Positions 43,179 through 54,881 of a stretch of 64,000 nt of DNA are shown here, piece after piece. The DNA is from Triticum aestivum. Its lineage: Eukaryota; Streptophyta; Magnoliopsida; Poales; Poaceae. The stretch spans positions 223,775,325 through 223,839,324 of the forward strand of contig NC_057808.1 in the NCBI RefSeq assembly GCF_018294505.1, written 5' to 3'. The notes beneath the pieces are model-generated. The model searched no databases. It was not told where the DNA came from and worked only from the letters and a program-made list of their open reading frames with translations. The translations under genes and the position numbers were made by a program. How positions within the stretch are numbered: the stretch's first letter is position 1; each line of letters opens with the position of its first letter.

Positions 43179-46100
43179 TGTGACGCCCCGGATCCGATAC
43201 GCCAGGTGTCTGCCAGTTATTCGCTGTCGTTGCCATGTCATTTGCTTGCGTGTTGCATTTTGCCATGTCATCATCTGCATTTCATATCATGTCATCATGT
43301 GCTTCGCATTTGCATACGTGTTCGTCTCATGCATCCGAGCATTTTCCCCGTTGTCCGTTTTGCAATCCGGCACTCCTATGTCACCCGGCGCCCCCTTTTG
43401 TCTTCTTCTCGTGTGCGGGTGTCAAACTTTCTCGGAATGGGCCAAGGCTTGTCAAGTGGCCTTGGTATACTACCGGTAGACCACCGGTCAAGTTTCGTTC
43501 CATTTGGAGGTCGTTTGGTACTCCAACGGTTAACCGGGCATCCGCGAAGTCCGTTTTGGCATTGCAGCAAAACCCCCTTTCAAACAGCCCCAAAACCCCC
43601 CTAAGTCCCTGCCATGCTCTCGGCCGTTCGATCACGATCGCGTGGGCGAAAACCACTCCTCGTTTGGACTCTCCTAGCTCCCTCTACCTATATAAACACC
43701 CCTCCCTCGAAATTCGCGGATGAATTCCACCCTAACACTAGCTCCGCTCCCCTCGCGCCGCCGGACATGTCCGCGCCGCCGTCGGACACGTCCAGCCGCC
43801 GTCCTCCGCGAATCCGCCGCCGCCACCTGTCCATCGCGCGCGTCCCCGCCACCGCGGCCCGCCGGGCCCAGGCGCGGCCCGCCCAGGCCCGCGCGGCCGC
43901 CCGAGCCCCGCCGCCCGTCCGCCACTCGCCGGCCACCTCGGCTCCGCCGCCCGGGTCGCCGGAGTTCCTCTGCCCCGCCGGCGCCCGTCCGCCTCGTCGT
44001 CGCCCCGAGGGTCCCGCCCGCCGCTGCCGCGGGTTCCGCCCCCGCCGCCGCCGGGCTCCACCGGCCGCCCGCGCGTGTCCCGCCGTCCTCCCGCCGGTCG
44101 CCGCCACGGGACCCCGCCGCCGCGCCCGTCACCTTGTCTCCTCCGGCCGCCGTGCCGCGCCGCCCCGCGCCCGCTCCGGTCCGGATCCGGCGAGATCCGG
44201 CCGGAGGGAGCTTCCCCTCGCCGGCGCTGCGCCATCCCCGGCCGCCTCCCTCTCCTCCGGCGTCTCTCCGGCGAGACGCTCGGCTCGATCTCGATCCGGT
44301 TGCGTACGTTGACTTTCCTCCCCCCTCCGAATATTCCAAGTCCTGGAAATGTATCATTATCATGCCATGTTCAACTGTTTGTAACTTCTTGCATGTTGCT
44401 CCGATTCGCGCGTGTAATATGTCGAATTGTTCGTCTCGTGATGCTCTTCATTTTGTTCAATTGGACCATGTTCATTAGAGGTCATCTTGATGCCCAAATA
44501 TCTGTTGGAAGAGTGCTAGTTGCTGTTATTCTCTGGTTCTTATCAGAACTTAGTGATTTGTCATTTTTGTATCTTTAATTCTGTGCATCTTTTGAGCATG
44601 AGCTCTACATGTGTTTTGAATTATGCCATGCCATCTTTCCAGTGGTGTAGACCATGTATTTTTGTGATCTCTGTGGTGACTAGCACAAACATGCAAAGTA
44701 GGCCCCGTAATATTTCTGATTTCAGGGACTGATTTCTCCAAGTCCTTGTCTGCTGTAATTTTGTTGCCATGTAAACTTATGCTACAGAGAGGTCCATGCA
44801 TATTTTGGTGATGTTCAGTAAGGATGTTTTGTAGCTATAGTTGTAATTGATCCATTCCTGTCCTTGTTTGCAATTATGGAGTGCCATATCATGACTCAAT
44901 CTTGCTCTACTTTTGCTATAAAATATTTCTGGCAGATTCTTAACATGATATGCAATTTTGCCAAGCTTATTGCAATTGATCCATGCATGCTATGCTATTG
45001 CCCTTGCCATGGTTAGCTTCATAAACATGCCATCTTGCTGTAGGTGTGCTTGGTTTGTCATGCATTGCTCTGTAGTGAGTGCATCAAGCTCACAAAGAGG
45101 CCTTCATATTATTATTTCTGCCATGCTCTGTTTTCTGCTAAGTCTGAAACCTGTTAACGAAACTTGCTATGTTTACATGCTTGTCATCATATCTTCTGAT
45201 CCTTTTTGACTTATGGTCAGTAAGGGACTTTTGTTATATGTTTTGAGTAGATTCATGCCATTCCTTGTTTTACCATGTTAAGTTCCTGTAGCATGTTGAT
45301 ATCGTGCTCTGAACATTGCAACCTGATGTTATTTTTGCCATGTCCAGTATTTCACCAAGTCTGTGAACCTGTTATTATTTGCAATCTTGCCATGTCCTTT
45401 TGAGCATGCTCTAGTGATTTCTGGAGATAGCTCACTGTTCATGTTTTGTTTTGCTTTACCTGTACATCTTGTCCATGTCTTTTGTTTATATGTTGAGTTG
45501 TTGTAGCATATTGTTTTGATGCTTGCATTATGCCTAGTTGCTGTTTTGGCAGATTGTTGCTATGCCTTGTTTGGAGTGTATGTGTTGCACCGTTGCTCCG
45601 TTTTGAGCGTGCTCCTTATGAAACTTGCTTAGATTTGCATGTAGCTTCATTTTATCATATTGCATCATTGTCGTGAGGTGTTTGCTTGATGTTTGTATGC
45701 TTTTTGCATCAATGCCATGTTTATCTTGTCTTGCTCATATCTTCTAGGCCGTAACTCCGAATCTAATGAACCTTATATGTAACTTGACTAGAATTTCGTG
45801 TAGATCATCATGGTGCTCTTTAACTTTCTGTTTAACAACTCCAACTTAATGCTTGTTCAGTTCTGGACTAATTTCGAAATTTGCATATGAGGACTTACCG
45901 GAATTGTTATATGTTGTTTCCGGCCTCATTTAAACTTGCCTGGATGTGTTGTTCTTGTATGCATCATCTCTTGTCATGAGTAGCTTCATATAGCTTTGTC
46001 ATGCATCATTCTTGGTTGAGCATCATGTCTTGTTCATGTGTGGTGTGTTTACCTTGTTGTGTGCTTCTTCTCGATAGTTCCCGTGTCGTTGCGATCGTGA

Positions 46101-47761
46101 GGATTCGTTCGTCTTCGTGGCTTCATCTTCTTCATGGATTCGTTCTTCTTCCTAGCGGGATTTCAGGCAAGATGACCGTCACCTTGGATCTCATTACTAT
46201 CATTGCTATGCTAGTTGCTTCGTTCTATCGCTTTGCCGCGCTACCCATTCATTTGCTCCTCTAGCCTCCTAATTGCCATGAACCTCTAACCTTTGTCACC
46301 CTTCCTAGCAAACCATTGTTTGGCTATGTTACCGCTTTGCTCAGCCCCTCTTATAGCGTTGCTAGCTGCAGGTGAAGACGAAGATTGCTCCATGTTGGAT
46401 TATCTTTATGTTGGGATATCACAATATCTCTTATATATTTAATGCATCTATATACTTAGTAAAGGGTGGAAGGCTCGGCCTTATGCCTGGTGTTTTGTTC
46501 CACTCTTGCCGCCCTAGTTTCTGATATACCGGTGTTATGTTCCCGGATTTTTGCGTTCCTTACACGGTTGGGTGATTTATGGGACCCCCTTGACAGTTCG
46601 CCTTGAATAAAACTCTTCCAGCAAGGCCCAACCTTGGTTTTACCATTTGCTCAGCCTATTTCTTTTCCCTAGGGAGTCGCTCTCTCGAGGGTCATCTTAT
46701 TTTAACCCCCCCGGGCCAGTGCTTCTCTAAGTGTTGGTCCGAACTGAGTAGACTGCGGGGCCACCTCGTGGAAACTCGAGGTCTGGTTTTACTCGTAGGA
46801 TGTCTCATCCGGTGTTGCCCTGAGAACGAGATATGTGCAGCTCCCATCAGGATGTCGGCGCATCGGGCGGCTTTGCTGGTTTTGTTTTACCATTGTCGAA
46901 ATGTCTTGTAACCGGGATTCCGAGACTGATCGGGTCTTCCCGGGAGAAGGAATATCCCTCGTTGACCGTGAGAGCTTATCATGGGCTAAGTTGGGACACC
47001 CCTGCAGGGTATTATCTTTCGAAAGCCGTGCCCGCGGTTATGTGGCAGATGGGAATTTGTTGATATCCAGTAGTAGATAACTTGGCACTTGACCTTAATT
47101 AAACGCATCAACCGCGTGTGTAGCCGTGATGGTCTCTTTTCGGCGGAGTCCGGGAAGTGAACACGGTTTCTGGGTTATGTTTGACGTAAGTAGGAGTTCA
47201 GGATCACTTCTTGATCATTGTTAGTTTCACGACCGTTCCTTTGCTTCTCTTCTCGCTCTTATTTGCGTAAGTTAGCCACCATATCATGCTTAGTCGCTGC
47301 TGCAACCTCACCACTTTATCCTTTCCTTTCCCCTTAAGCTTTGCTAGTCTTGATACCCATGGTAATGGGATTGCTGAGTCCTCGTGGCTCACAGATTACT
47401 ACACCACCAGTTGCAGGTTCAGGTTATGCGATGATCATGACGCGAGAGCGATGTTCGCTTGTTTTGGAGTTCTTCTTCTGCTTCTTCTTCGATCAGGGGA
47501 TAGGTTCCAGGTCGGCAGCCTGGGCTAGCAGGGTGGATGTCGTTTGAGTTTCTGTTTATGTTTCATCCGTAGTGGGATGTTGATCTTATGTATGATGTGT
47601 TGATGTATTCTTGCGGCATTTGTATGCCTTGTATGTATCCCCAAATATTATGTAATGTTGATGTAATGATATCCACCTTGCAAAAGCGTTTCAATATGCG
47701 GGTCTATCCTTGGTGGGACCTTCGAGTTCCTTTAGGATAGGGTCGCATATTGGGCGTGACA
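43179..47761 (+). mobile_element. H: 4.58 kb solo LTR with exact TSD
   Basis: It starts TGTGACGCCC and ends GGGCGTGACA, flanked by ACTAA at 43174-43178 and 47762-47766. A TATA box (TATATAAA, 43689-43696) is followed by a CpG-dense leader (about 43720-44300), then about 3.4 kb of AT-rich DNA without coding signal. Such a long LTR recalls the large retrotransposon derivatives (LARDs such as barley Sukkula), but identity is unverified. The 200- to 250-codon Arg/Pro/Ala-rich frames in 43614-44578 are open on both strands and are composition artefacts. It inserted at the stop codon of the F protease frame. Confidence 0.88.
43689..44300 (+). promoter_or_regulatory. TATA box and CpG-rich leader of H
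   Basis: CTACCTATATAAACACCCC lies about 510 bases into the LTR. The next 600 bases are extremely GC- and CpG-rich, dominated by CCGCCG and GCGCCG words, and end near a CGTACG/TTGACTTTCC transition. CpGs are still abundant, unlike most methylated retroelement DNA. Confidence 0.6.
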
Positions 47762-47766
47762 ACTAA

Positions 47767-48875
47767 GTTACCTCAGTGGGGATACGCATGTCCCCAACAA
47801 TAAGCATTTCATATTTCTTTTTGGCAGTAGGTACAGGTAGTTGAAAACTTCCAATAGTGAGTGTCGGAGATTTTTCAATAACATTTATACCATTCACTTG
47901 CTTTTATTACAATCAATAATAGCCCCTGCAGTATTCAAAAAGGGTCTACCAAGGATATTCGACATGTTGTCGTCCTCGGGCATCTCAAGTATAACAAAGT
48001 CAGTTAAGATAGTAACATTTGCAACACAACGGGCACATCCTCACAAATACCGATAGGTATGGCAGTTGATTTGTCAGCCATTTGTAAAGATATTTCAGTA
48101 GGTGTGAGTTTATTCAAATCAAGTCTTTTATATAAAGAGAAATGCATAACACTAACACCAGCTCCTAAATCACACAAAGCAGTTTTAACATAATTTATTT
48201 TTATGGAGCAAGGTATAGTTGGTATTCCCGGATCTCTAAGTTTTTTTAGGTACTCCATCCTTAAAAAAATAATTAGCAAGCATGGTGGAGATTTCAGCTT
48301 CCGATATTTTTCTCTTATTAGTGATGATGTCTTTCATATATTTTGCATAAGGGTCCATCTTTAAAATATTAGTCAAGCAAGTGCGCAAAAAGACTAGCCT
48401 AAGCATTTCAGCAAAGCGTTCAAATTCTACATCATCTTTCTTTTTAGTTGGTTTTGGTGGAAAAGGCATGGGTTTTTAACCCATGGTTCTCTTTCCCTTC
48501 CATGGTTTCTACAACAAAGTCTCTTTATGATATCTTTTATTCTTAGGTTGTGGGTTATCAAGATCAACATCAGGTTCTATCTCAACATCATTATCTGGTT
48601 CTTTATCATTGTATGGTTGAGTGTCTTCATGAACATCATTATTATCTTTTTCATTATCACTAGATGAATGTTCATTACCAGATTGAGTTTCAGTATCAGA
48701 GATAGAAGCATCATTATTATCCTCAGGAGGTTTTTCTATTTCAAGTTCACTAGAGGTATGCAAAGTCCTATCATTTTTCTTCTTTTTCTTTTTAGAAGGA
48801 CTAGATGCATCAGTGTTATTTCTTTGTGAATCTTGTTCAATCCTTTTAGGGTGTCCCTCAGGATAAAGTGATTCT
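47767..48875 (-). pseudogene. F gag C-terminus and aspartic protease
   Basis: It continues the F gag frame after G is removed (join at SLYPEGHPKRIEQ). An acidic Asp/Asn/Glu-rich linker (EDNNDASISDTETQSG) ends in a stop at about 48509. A conserved gag-protease junction (KPTKKKDDVEFERFAEML, KMDPYAKYMKDII) follows, then the protease with its catalytic aspartate in ALCDLGAGVSVM, LQMADKSTAIPIG and an ILGRPFL flap region. The frame shifts near 48235 and near 48005, and the gene closes with TAG at the ACTAA site used by H. Known relatives would continue with reverse transcriptase; F does not. Confidence 0.78.
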
Positions 48876-50013
48876 TGTCGGTGGAAACGACACCTATGGA
48901 ATCACTGGGATCCCTTCTACGGTTGGCGGGCGCAGGGTTGTGCAGAGAGTGGGTCTAGTAGCCAGCACAAAGATCGTTTACCCAGGTTCGGGCCGCGAGG
49001 ATGCGTAATACCCTAGTCCTACTTTGGTGTATATTTGAGTGTTCTTGAGTTCTTGAACTAGCTACGGCGTGTGCGTAGTCCAAAAGATCCGAATCCTTCT
49101 CCAGTACGCCTCGGGCCTCCTTTTATAGACAAAAGGGGTCGCCACAGTGGCACACAGGAGGTGGAAAGGTATACAGTGGTTAAGCCTATCATCTGGCAAC
49201 GTCGGACAAATGCATTTAATGCACTGCCGACGTGCCCTTATTGCTTTATCGGGGACGGCGAGGAAGCTTGTCCCAGCTGTCGCCGCCTTGCCTGGCCCCG
49301 ACGCGCGTCCGAGCAGATGAGGCATTGTAGCGCCACGTTGGCTGGCTGCTGGGCTGGCGCGGCGGCAGAGTCTTCACGAAGATCTGCATGCCACCACGTA
49401 GGTGCTTGCTGAGTTGGCCTGGAGGCCGCACGTCGCCACACAGGTGTTCGCCTAGTTGGTGGGCTGGCAGCTGCATGGGTACGGCGGTGGAATCTTGGCA
49501 GATGCGGGTCTAGCTGTGGCCCTGCGGATGTCCTCGGCAAGGGTCTTGCCGTGGCATCGCGGTCATCCCTGGCAAGGATCTTGCCGAGGGTCTCGTGGAT
49601 TTCCTTGTTAAGGATCTTGCCGAGGATCGTCGTCTTCTGGTCCTCATCTGATCTTGTGTGCTTATGATCTTCACAAAGATCTGCATGCCACCATAGAGGT
49701 GCCTCCCGAGCCTTGGTTCCAATGCCGTTGATGGTGTTGGAACCTTGGGCTCAAGGGTGGCGTGCTCTGCTGGCGTTGGGCAAGTTGCCCCGGCAAGGCT
49801 CTTGCTGGGGCTGCGGAGGCCGCCCCGGCAAGGGCTTTCCGGGGGAGTCCACCTCGCCCCTCTGCTCTTTGTGTTTCCGTCTTGGCGTTGATCTATTCAT
49901 CTTGTGGTTTTGCTTCTTCTGCCCCGCCAAGGGTGGCCAGGGGCGTGGGGCTGCGACTGCCCGCGCACAAGTAAAGGGGTGCAAAAAGGGACCCCTACTT
50001 TTGTACACCGACA
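48876..50013 (-). repeat. G 3' LTR
   Basis: On the plus strand it reads TGTCGGTGGAAACG...TACACCGACA. It is close to 61359-62520. The minus-strand TATA box (TATAAAA) is at 49121-49127, with CGGCAAGG..CTTGCCG palindromes upstream at about 49540-49840. Confidence 0.9.
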
Positions 50014-50027
50014 GGAGCCCCCGGCCC
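50014..50027 (-). other. Polypurine tract of G
   Basis: On the minus strand GGGCCGGGGGCTCC directly precedes the LTR start TGTCGG. Confidence 0.65.
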
Positions 50028-50541
50028 TGGGCCACATATAAGCGCGGAGCGTTATTGGGCCAGGCCCAGAACGGTGCGCGGGCGTGCGTGCGGTGGAGTT
50101 TTTTTTACTGCAATAACTCCCCCGCCTGCTTGCGCTTCCCCACGACCCGCGTTGAATGCGCGACGTGGGGGGCATGCGTGATGTGGGGGTCGTGCGCGGA
50201 ATGACCGCAACATGCTTGCGTCATCCGTGGTGAACAGTAAAGAGGCGACTTGCGTGTTCCCTCGAAAAGGCAGAGCCACCGCTTATTTACTCTCTCTGCC
50301 TTGGAACCGGCGTTCCACGTTTCCCACCATGCCTGCTCCTTATGCCACGTACGCCGCATGCACGGCGCAGGGTAGGTGACAGATGCATGGGATATGGGAA
50401 GGCGCGCGCGGGCCGATACTCACGTGCCTTCGATTGGGCGGGGAGGGCGGTAGATGGCCTCACTTGCTGCCACTTTAATGACTGGATTCGAGCGGGCTCT
50501 TCAGGGGCGTAGAGCTAGTCCTTCGGCCTCCCCTTCCCAAC

Positions 50542-50549
50542 TATAAAAA
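50542..50549 (+). promoter_or_regulatory. TATA box of the antisense B3 gene in G
   Basis: CAACTATAAAAATGGAACTC lies 70 bases before the ATG at 50619, on the strand opposite to the retrotransposon genes. The spacing suits a plant promoter with a short leader. Confidence 0.55.
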
Positions 50550-50618
50550 TGGAACTCAAGGGTAGGAGGAAGAGCATCTCCCTGCGTATCCCCCTTGTCT
50601 CCATTCCCACTGACGGTC

Positions 50619-51290
50619 ATGGCGAGAGGGCGTGGCTGCGGTAGTTCTTCTACGGAGGCGACCAGGTCCTCCTCCCGCCAGAGAGCTGCAGTGGTCAAGG
50701 AAGAGCTAGATGCCTAGGGTGAAGGCCATGCTCGAGGCAGGGCCGCTGGATGGGGCCGCGGTCGGTGAGGCGGTCGAGGCCGAGGTGGGCGTGGAAGGGG
50801 GACGCCTGCGTCATCTCCGTCTCCGTCGCCATCTCCCCCGCCAACTCCTCCTGCTTCGCCGAGTGGTCATGTCGGGGACTCGGCGCTTGAGTTTATCCTG
50901 CAGCTGCATGGGCCGCTGCGCCTCCCCTGGGCATTCGCGAGGGTGCTAGAGATCGACCAGCCACCGCGGTTGAGGCTTCACATGAAGGGGTGTTGCCATG
51001 GCGACATGTGGGTGAACATAGGGTTCCCCGCCCCTCAAGTGATGCTCCTTCGCCGGGGCTGGAAAACCTTTGCACGTGCCCATTGCTTGATGGATGGGCA
51101 CGTCCTCTGCTTCAAGCTAGCGGAGAGTGATCTGCTCTCCGTCAAGATCTTCGGGCGCTCGGGACACGGGCTAGGGTGCTGTGCAGAGAGCTCGACCGAT
51201 GCCGAAAGCTCCTCTTCGGGCGAGAGTGACAAGGAGGACATCGACAGCGACAACGAGGGTAGCGGGCGGGAGGATGACGGGTCCGACTAG
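50619..51290 (+). pseudogene. Antisense gene in G encoding a B3 DNA-binding domain protein
   Basis: A single 224-codon frame runs from the ATG to a stop at 51288-51290, on the strand opposite to gag-pol. The N-terminus is Ser/Arg-rich. Codons about 34-62 are Gly/Arg-rich (GRGRGGRGRGT), followed by a Ser/Pro stretch. Codons about 95-180 look like a B3 fold: LPWAFARVLEI, LRLHMKGCCHGDMWVNIGF, LLRRGWKTFARAHCLMDG, HVLCFKLAESDLLSVKIFG. The tail is acidic and Ser-rich. Two in-frame stops, TAG at 50715-50717 and TGA at 50766-50768, break it; the second fits a C-to-T change in a CGA codon. B3 domains bind DNA in plant regulators such as the ARF, ABI3 and REM families. The presence of this one here suggests capture by the element lineage and a possible role in controlling the element or its host. 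Confidence 0.7.
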
Positions 51291-52470
51291 GCATCGGGCA
51301 CACCGTTCCTGAGCGACGCCGACAGCACCATCATCTGCGTCGCTAGCTCCTTGAACTTCTCGGGGTCATCGCCTTGGGTGGCCGGCGTTGGAGGGACGGG
51401 GAGGACGAAGAAGGCGGGTGGCGGGCCGTCAAGTCGGAGTACGCGGGCACTGACGCCTTCATCGCGTATTGCCGACCCGCTGCCTCATCTTTCGGCTCTT
51501 CTCCCGGCACCATCATCACCAGCCCTCTTCTGGACGGTCGCCAATATGTTCTCTTGGCGTCTTCTGCTGCTCGTACCTCGCCTAGGAACTCCTTTTGCCC
51601 TTCTGCCATCTTGTTCCATTTCCTGAGGAGAGGGACAAGAAAGGGATTACGGGTATCCTATCTATTTTTAGTATTTAAGCCTATGGGCCTTTGTAAGATT
51701 TAAATATCGTAACCCCCTTGCTCATGTATGTATTTCGTACGAATTGTACTTGTTAGCAATGTATTAATGAAGAGAAGGCTGTTTGCCGGGTTTTGTTTGC
51801 GCGTGGGCGAGGGCCACACCAAGGAACGAGTCCTTGTTATCTTAAGATAAACACAGTACCCGGGCAATAGGCCTTGCCGTCTTCCTGCTCTATAGCTCGG
51901 CTACACTCACGCCCTTGGCGGAGGTAGGGGCCGAGTAGGATTAGGCCCTTCGCTCGTCCCCTTCCCATCGCACAACAACCAAGTTCCGGCCCGAGCAAGA
52001 TGGTATGAAAGCGAGCGAAGTCTCGTACGTCCAAGTCTCATATGGAGGCACAGAGTGGGGGAAAAAGACTTATTTGATGTCGCAGCCCCCGGCAACCTTG
52101 GCTTGCCGTGATCGGATCCTTAGACCTGTAGCCCCCGGCAACCTTGGCTTGTCGGGGTCAGGGCGTCGGCCTGTTCTCTTTCTTCCAAAGTAGATCAGCA
52201 GAAAATGTCCATGCACCCTGCGAACCAAAAAGGACGGGAAGGAACAGAGAGATGCATACTCGACCTCTATGCTAAGGGTTAGTCGCCACCAAGCACTATC
52301 AACCCTAACACAGAGAGAGACTCAACCTAGCATGCATGCTAAACCTTAGGGCGCCAGCGCTTCATTTATTTATGCTCAGGGTCTGCGCCTGTCTTTGTAC
52401 AAAGGGTTACATGCCTTGCCGGCAAAGCTTGCACAAAAGGTGGTTTGCCGGGGGGACCGGTAACCGCGCC
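51291..52470 (+). other. G region between the B3 gene and integrase
   Basis: A GC-rich stretch (51300-51640) continues the composition of the B3 gene and could be a further exon or 3' UTR; a frame at 51374-51703 is open but unrecognised. A 3'-end-like AT-rich segment follows near 51720-51770. At 52080-52160 a 46-base direct repeat beginning AGCCCCCGGCAACCTTGGCT occurs twice. Nothing else supported. Confidence 0.45.
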
Positions 52471-53680
52471 TTATGGGTAAAACTTGCGAAGATGTTCGAT
52501 GTTCCAGGAGTTGCTCACTGGAATACCATCTTTGGTCTCCAGGCGGACTGCGTCGGGCCTGGTGACTCGTATTACCCGATAAGGGCCTTCCCACTTTGGC
52601 GTCAACTTGTTGGTATTCTTGGCCGACTGAACGTGCCGAAGAACAAGGTCGCCTTCCTCAAAGCTTCGGGAATGAACCTTGTGGCTATGGTAGCGGTGCA
52701 AGGCTTGCTGGTAGCGTGCTACTCGCACAGCCGCCCGAAGACGATCTTCCTCAAGGAGCGTTGCGTCATCTTGTCGCAACTGCTCTTGCTCAAGCTCATC
52801 ATAAGCGAGCACTCGAGGTGACCCGTACGTGAGTTCCATGGGGAGAACTGCTTCTGCCCCGTAAATGAGGGAGAAAGGTGTCTGGTCGGTGGCTTGATTT
52901 GGTGTCGTTCAGATTGACCAAAGAACCGCTGGCAATTCATCAATCCAGCGTCGTCTGCACTTGTGTAGCCTGTCAAAAGTTCTTGTCCGGAGGCCTCGCA
53001 ATACTTCAGCATTCGCCCTCTCAGCCTGGCCGTTGCTTCGTGGGTGTGCAACAGAAGCAAAACAGACCTAGCTGCCGAGGTCCTGGATGTACTGCATGAA
53101 GGTGCGGCTCATGAACTGCGTGCCGTTGTCGGTGATGACTCTATTTGGCACACCAAAATGGCAGACTAGTCCCTTGAAGAATTTGACGGCCGACTGTGCT
53201 GTCACCTTTCTCACTGCCTCCACCTCCGGCCACTTTGTGAACTTGTCGATTGCGACGTACAAGTACTCAAAGCCCCCGACAGCACGGGGAAAGGGGCCCA
53301 GTATGTCGAGCCCCCAGACCGAGAATGGCCAGGAGAGAGGGATTGTTTGGAGAGCTTGAGCTGGTTGATGAAGCTTCTTTGAATGGAACTGGCACGCTTC
53401 ACACTTGGTTACTAAGACTGTTGCATCCTGGAGTGCAGTGGGCTGGTAGAAACCTTGCCGGAATGCCTTGCCGGCAAGGGCCCTCGACCCTATGTGGGAG
53501 CCACATATGCCTCAGTGTATCTCCGCCAACAGCTCCAGTCCTTCCTCCCACGGAATGCACTTCAATTTCACACCGTTTGGCCTTTTTCTGTACAGAACGT
53601 CGTCAACGAACTGATACATAGCAGACTGACGGGCTACTTTCTCCGCTTCTTCCTGCTCCTCAGGGAGTTCCCCTATTTGG
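52471..53680 (-). pseudogene. G integrase
   Basis: It shows, in order, an HHCC zinc-binding region (LAEIH...GICGSH...CEACQFH), then the core with WGLDILGPF (first acid, about 53297-53318), VITDNGTQF (second, about 53113-53135) and NGQAERANAEV (third, about 53013-53035). The C-terminal part reads TPFSLIYGAEAVLPMEL, then WEGPYRVIRV. The protein ends HLRKFYP at 52471. Stops occur after LAEIH, after QDLGS and after LWSI, so it cannot be made intact. It would insert element cDNA. Its position after RNase H marks G as Ty3/gypsy rather than copia. Confidence 0.88.
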
Positions 53681-53685
53681 AGGAA

Positions 53686-54720
53686 TCAGACGGTATGTTG
53701 TGCCCATGCCGGAGCCTGGGGCTCGACGGCAAGGACCAAAGGCATTTCTTCTGCCATGGGAGCGGCTGTCTCTATGACCAGGGCTGGACGCCCTACTGGA
53801 GTCTGTTGCCCCATGGCAGGCTCAGTTTCCACGGCAACATCTTTGTCGGCGGCTCCTGGGAGCTCGGTAGGAAAGTACTTGTCGGGGCCTGATTTCCTTC
53901 GCTTATTCTGCCCTGTCGATGGTTCAACGGATGGTTGAGTTAAGCGAAGCACAAAAGTACCTGGTTCCACATGTAGTTTGAGGGCAGCGCGTTTCGACAG
54001 GTAGTCGGCGATGTCGTTCTCCACTCGGGGAACATGCTCCGTTTGTATACCGTCAAAACGCTCCTCCAGCTTCCTCACCTCATCTACGTAGGCCTCCATC
54101 AACGGGCTTTGATAATCTTTGTTAACTTGCTTGACGACAAGCTGCGAATCACCCCTAACGATGATCTTCTTGATTCCGAGGTCTGCCGCGATCCTGAGAC
54201 TGGCAAGCAACCCCTCGTATTCAGCAGTGTTGTTTGTTGACATCTCCCTGGGAAAGTGCATCTGGATTACATACTTGAGGTGCTCTCCGGTGGGTGCGAC
54301 GAGCAGCACACCAGCACCGACGCCTTGCAGCGAGAAAGCCCCGTCAAAGTACATAATCCAGTCGCGACTTGTCTCCTTGCCGGGGAGAGTAGTCTCCTGA
54401 ATCTCTTCGTCGGGCGTTGAGGTCCATTATGCAATGAACTCTGCCAAGACTCTACTCTGGATTGTCGAAGTACTTTCAAACTTCAAACCAAAGCTCGACA
54501 GTTCCAAGGCCCATTCCACAATCCTCTCGGTTGCGTCTGGGTTATGCAATATCCTTTGCAACGGGAAGCGGGTGACGACGGTGATTTCGTGTGCTTGGAA
54601 GTAATGACGCAGCTTCCTCGAGGCCATAAGGAGGCCGAAGAGCAATTTCTGCACACCGGAGTACCTTGACCTAGTCCCCTGCAAGAGGGAGCTGACAAAG
54701 TAAACCAGGTGCTGGATCAT
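53686..54720 (-). pseudogene. G RNase H regions (degenerate Ty3 type plus archaeal-type second domain)
   Basis: The first part (54720-54427) reads VYFVSSLLQGTRSRYSG, LRHYFQAHEITVVTRFP and VEWALELSSFGLKFES, the usual Ty3 RNase H tether without a full catalytic set. A stop follows. The second part (54354-53686) is a clear RNase H fold with WIMYFDGAF, NTAEYEGLLASL, IVRGDSQLVVKQV and NDIADYLSK supplying the D-E-D-D residues. A second, archaeal-like RNase H directly after RT is a known mark of the Tat lineage. It is followed by a Pro/Glu/Ala-rich linker to integrase. Confidence 0.8.
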
Positions 54721-54881
54721 CTCTTCTTCTGTGCTATTTCATTTAGTTGCGTCACTTCTCCTTCGCCAGCGCCAGACTCTGCCGGGGGTCTTGCCTTACC
54801 GGCACCAGGCCCTGCCGGGGGGAGCTCTGGTTTGCCATCCGCCAGCCCTGCCGTTGCTACTGCCTCTTTGCCGACCTCCCT

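Noticed and set aside
43614..44578. Several overlapping 140-250 codon frames rich in Arg, Pro and Ala on both strands
   Set aside because: All reading directions are open at once because the DNA is extremely GC-rich and lacks stop words. The sequence is the leader of solo LTR H and no protein motif is present.
49713..50204. 163-codon plus-strand frame across the G 3' LTR
   Set aside because: It overlaps LTR, polypurine tract and flank, has no motif, and the equivalent in the 5' LTR is not kept.
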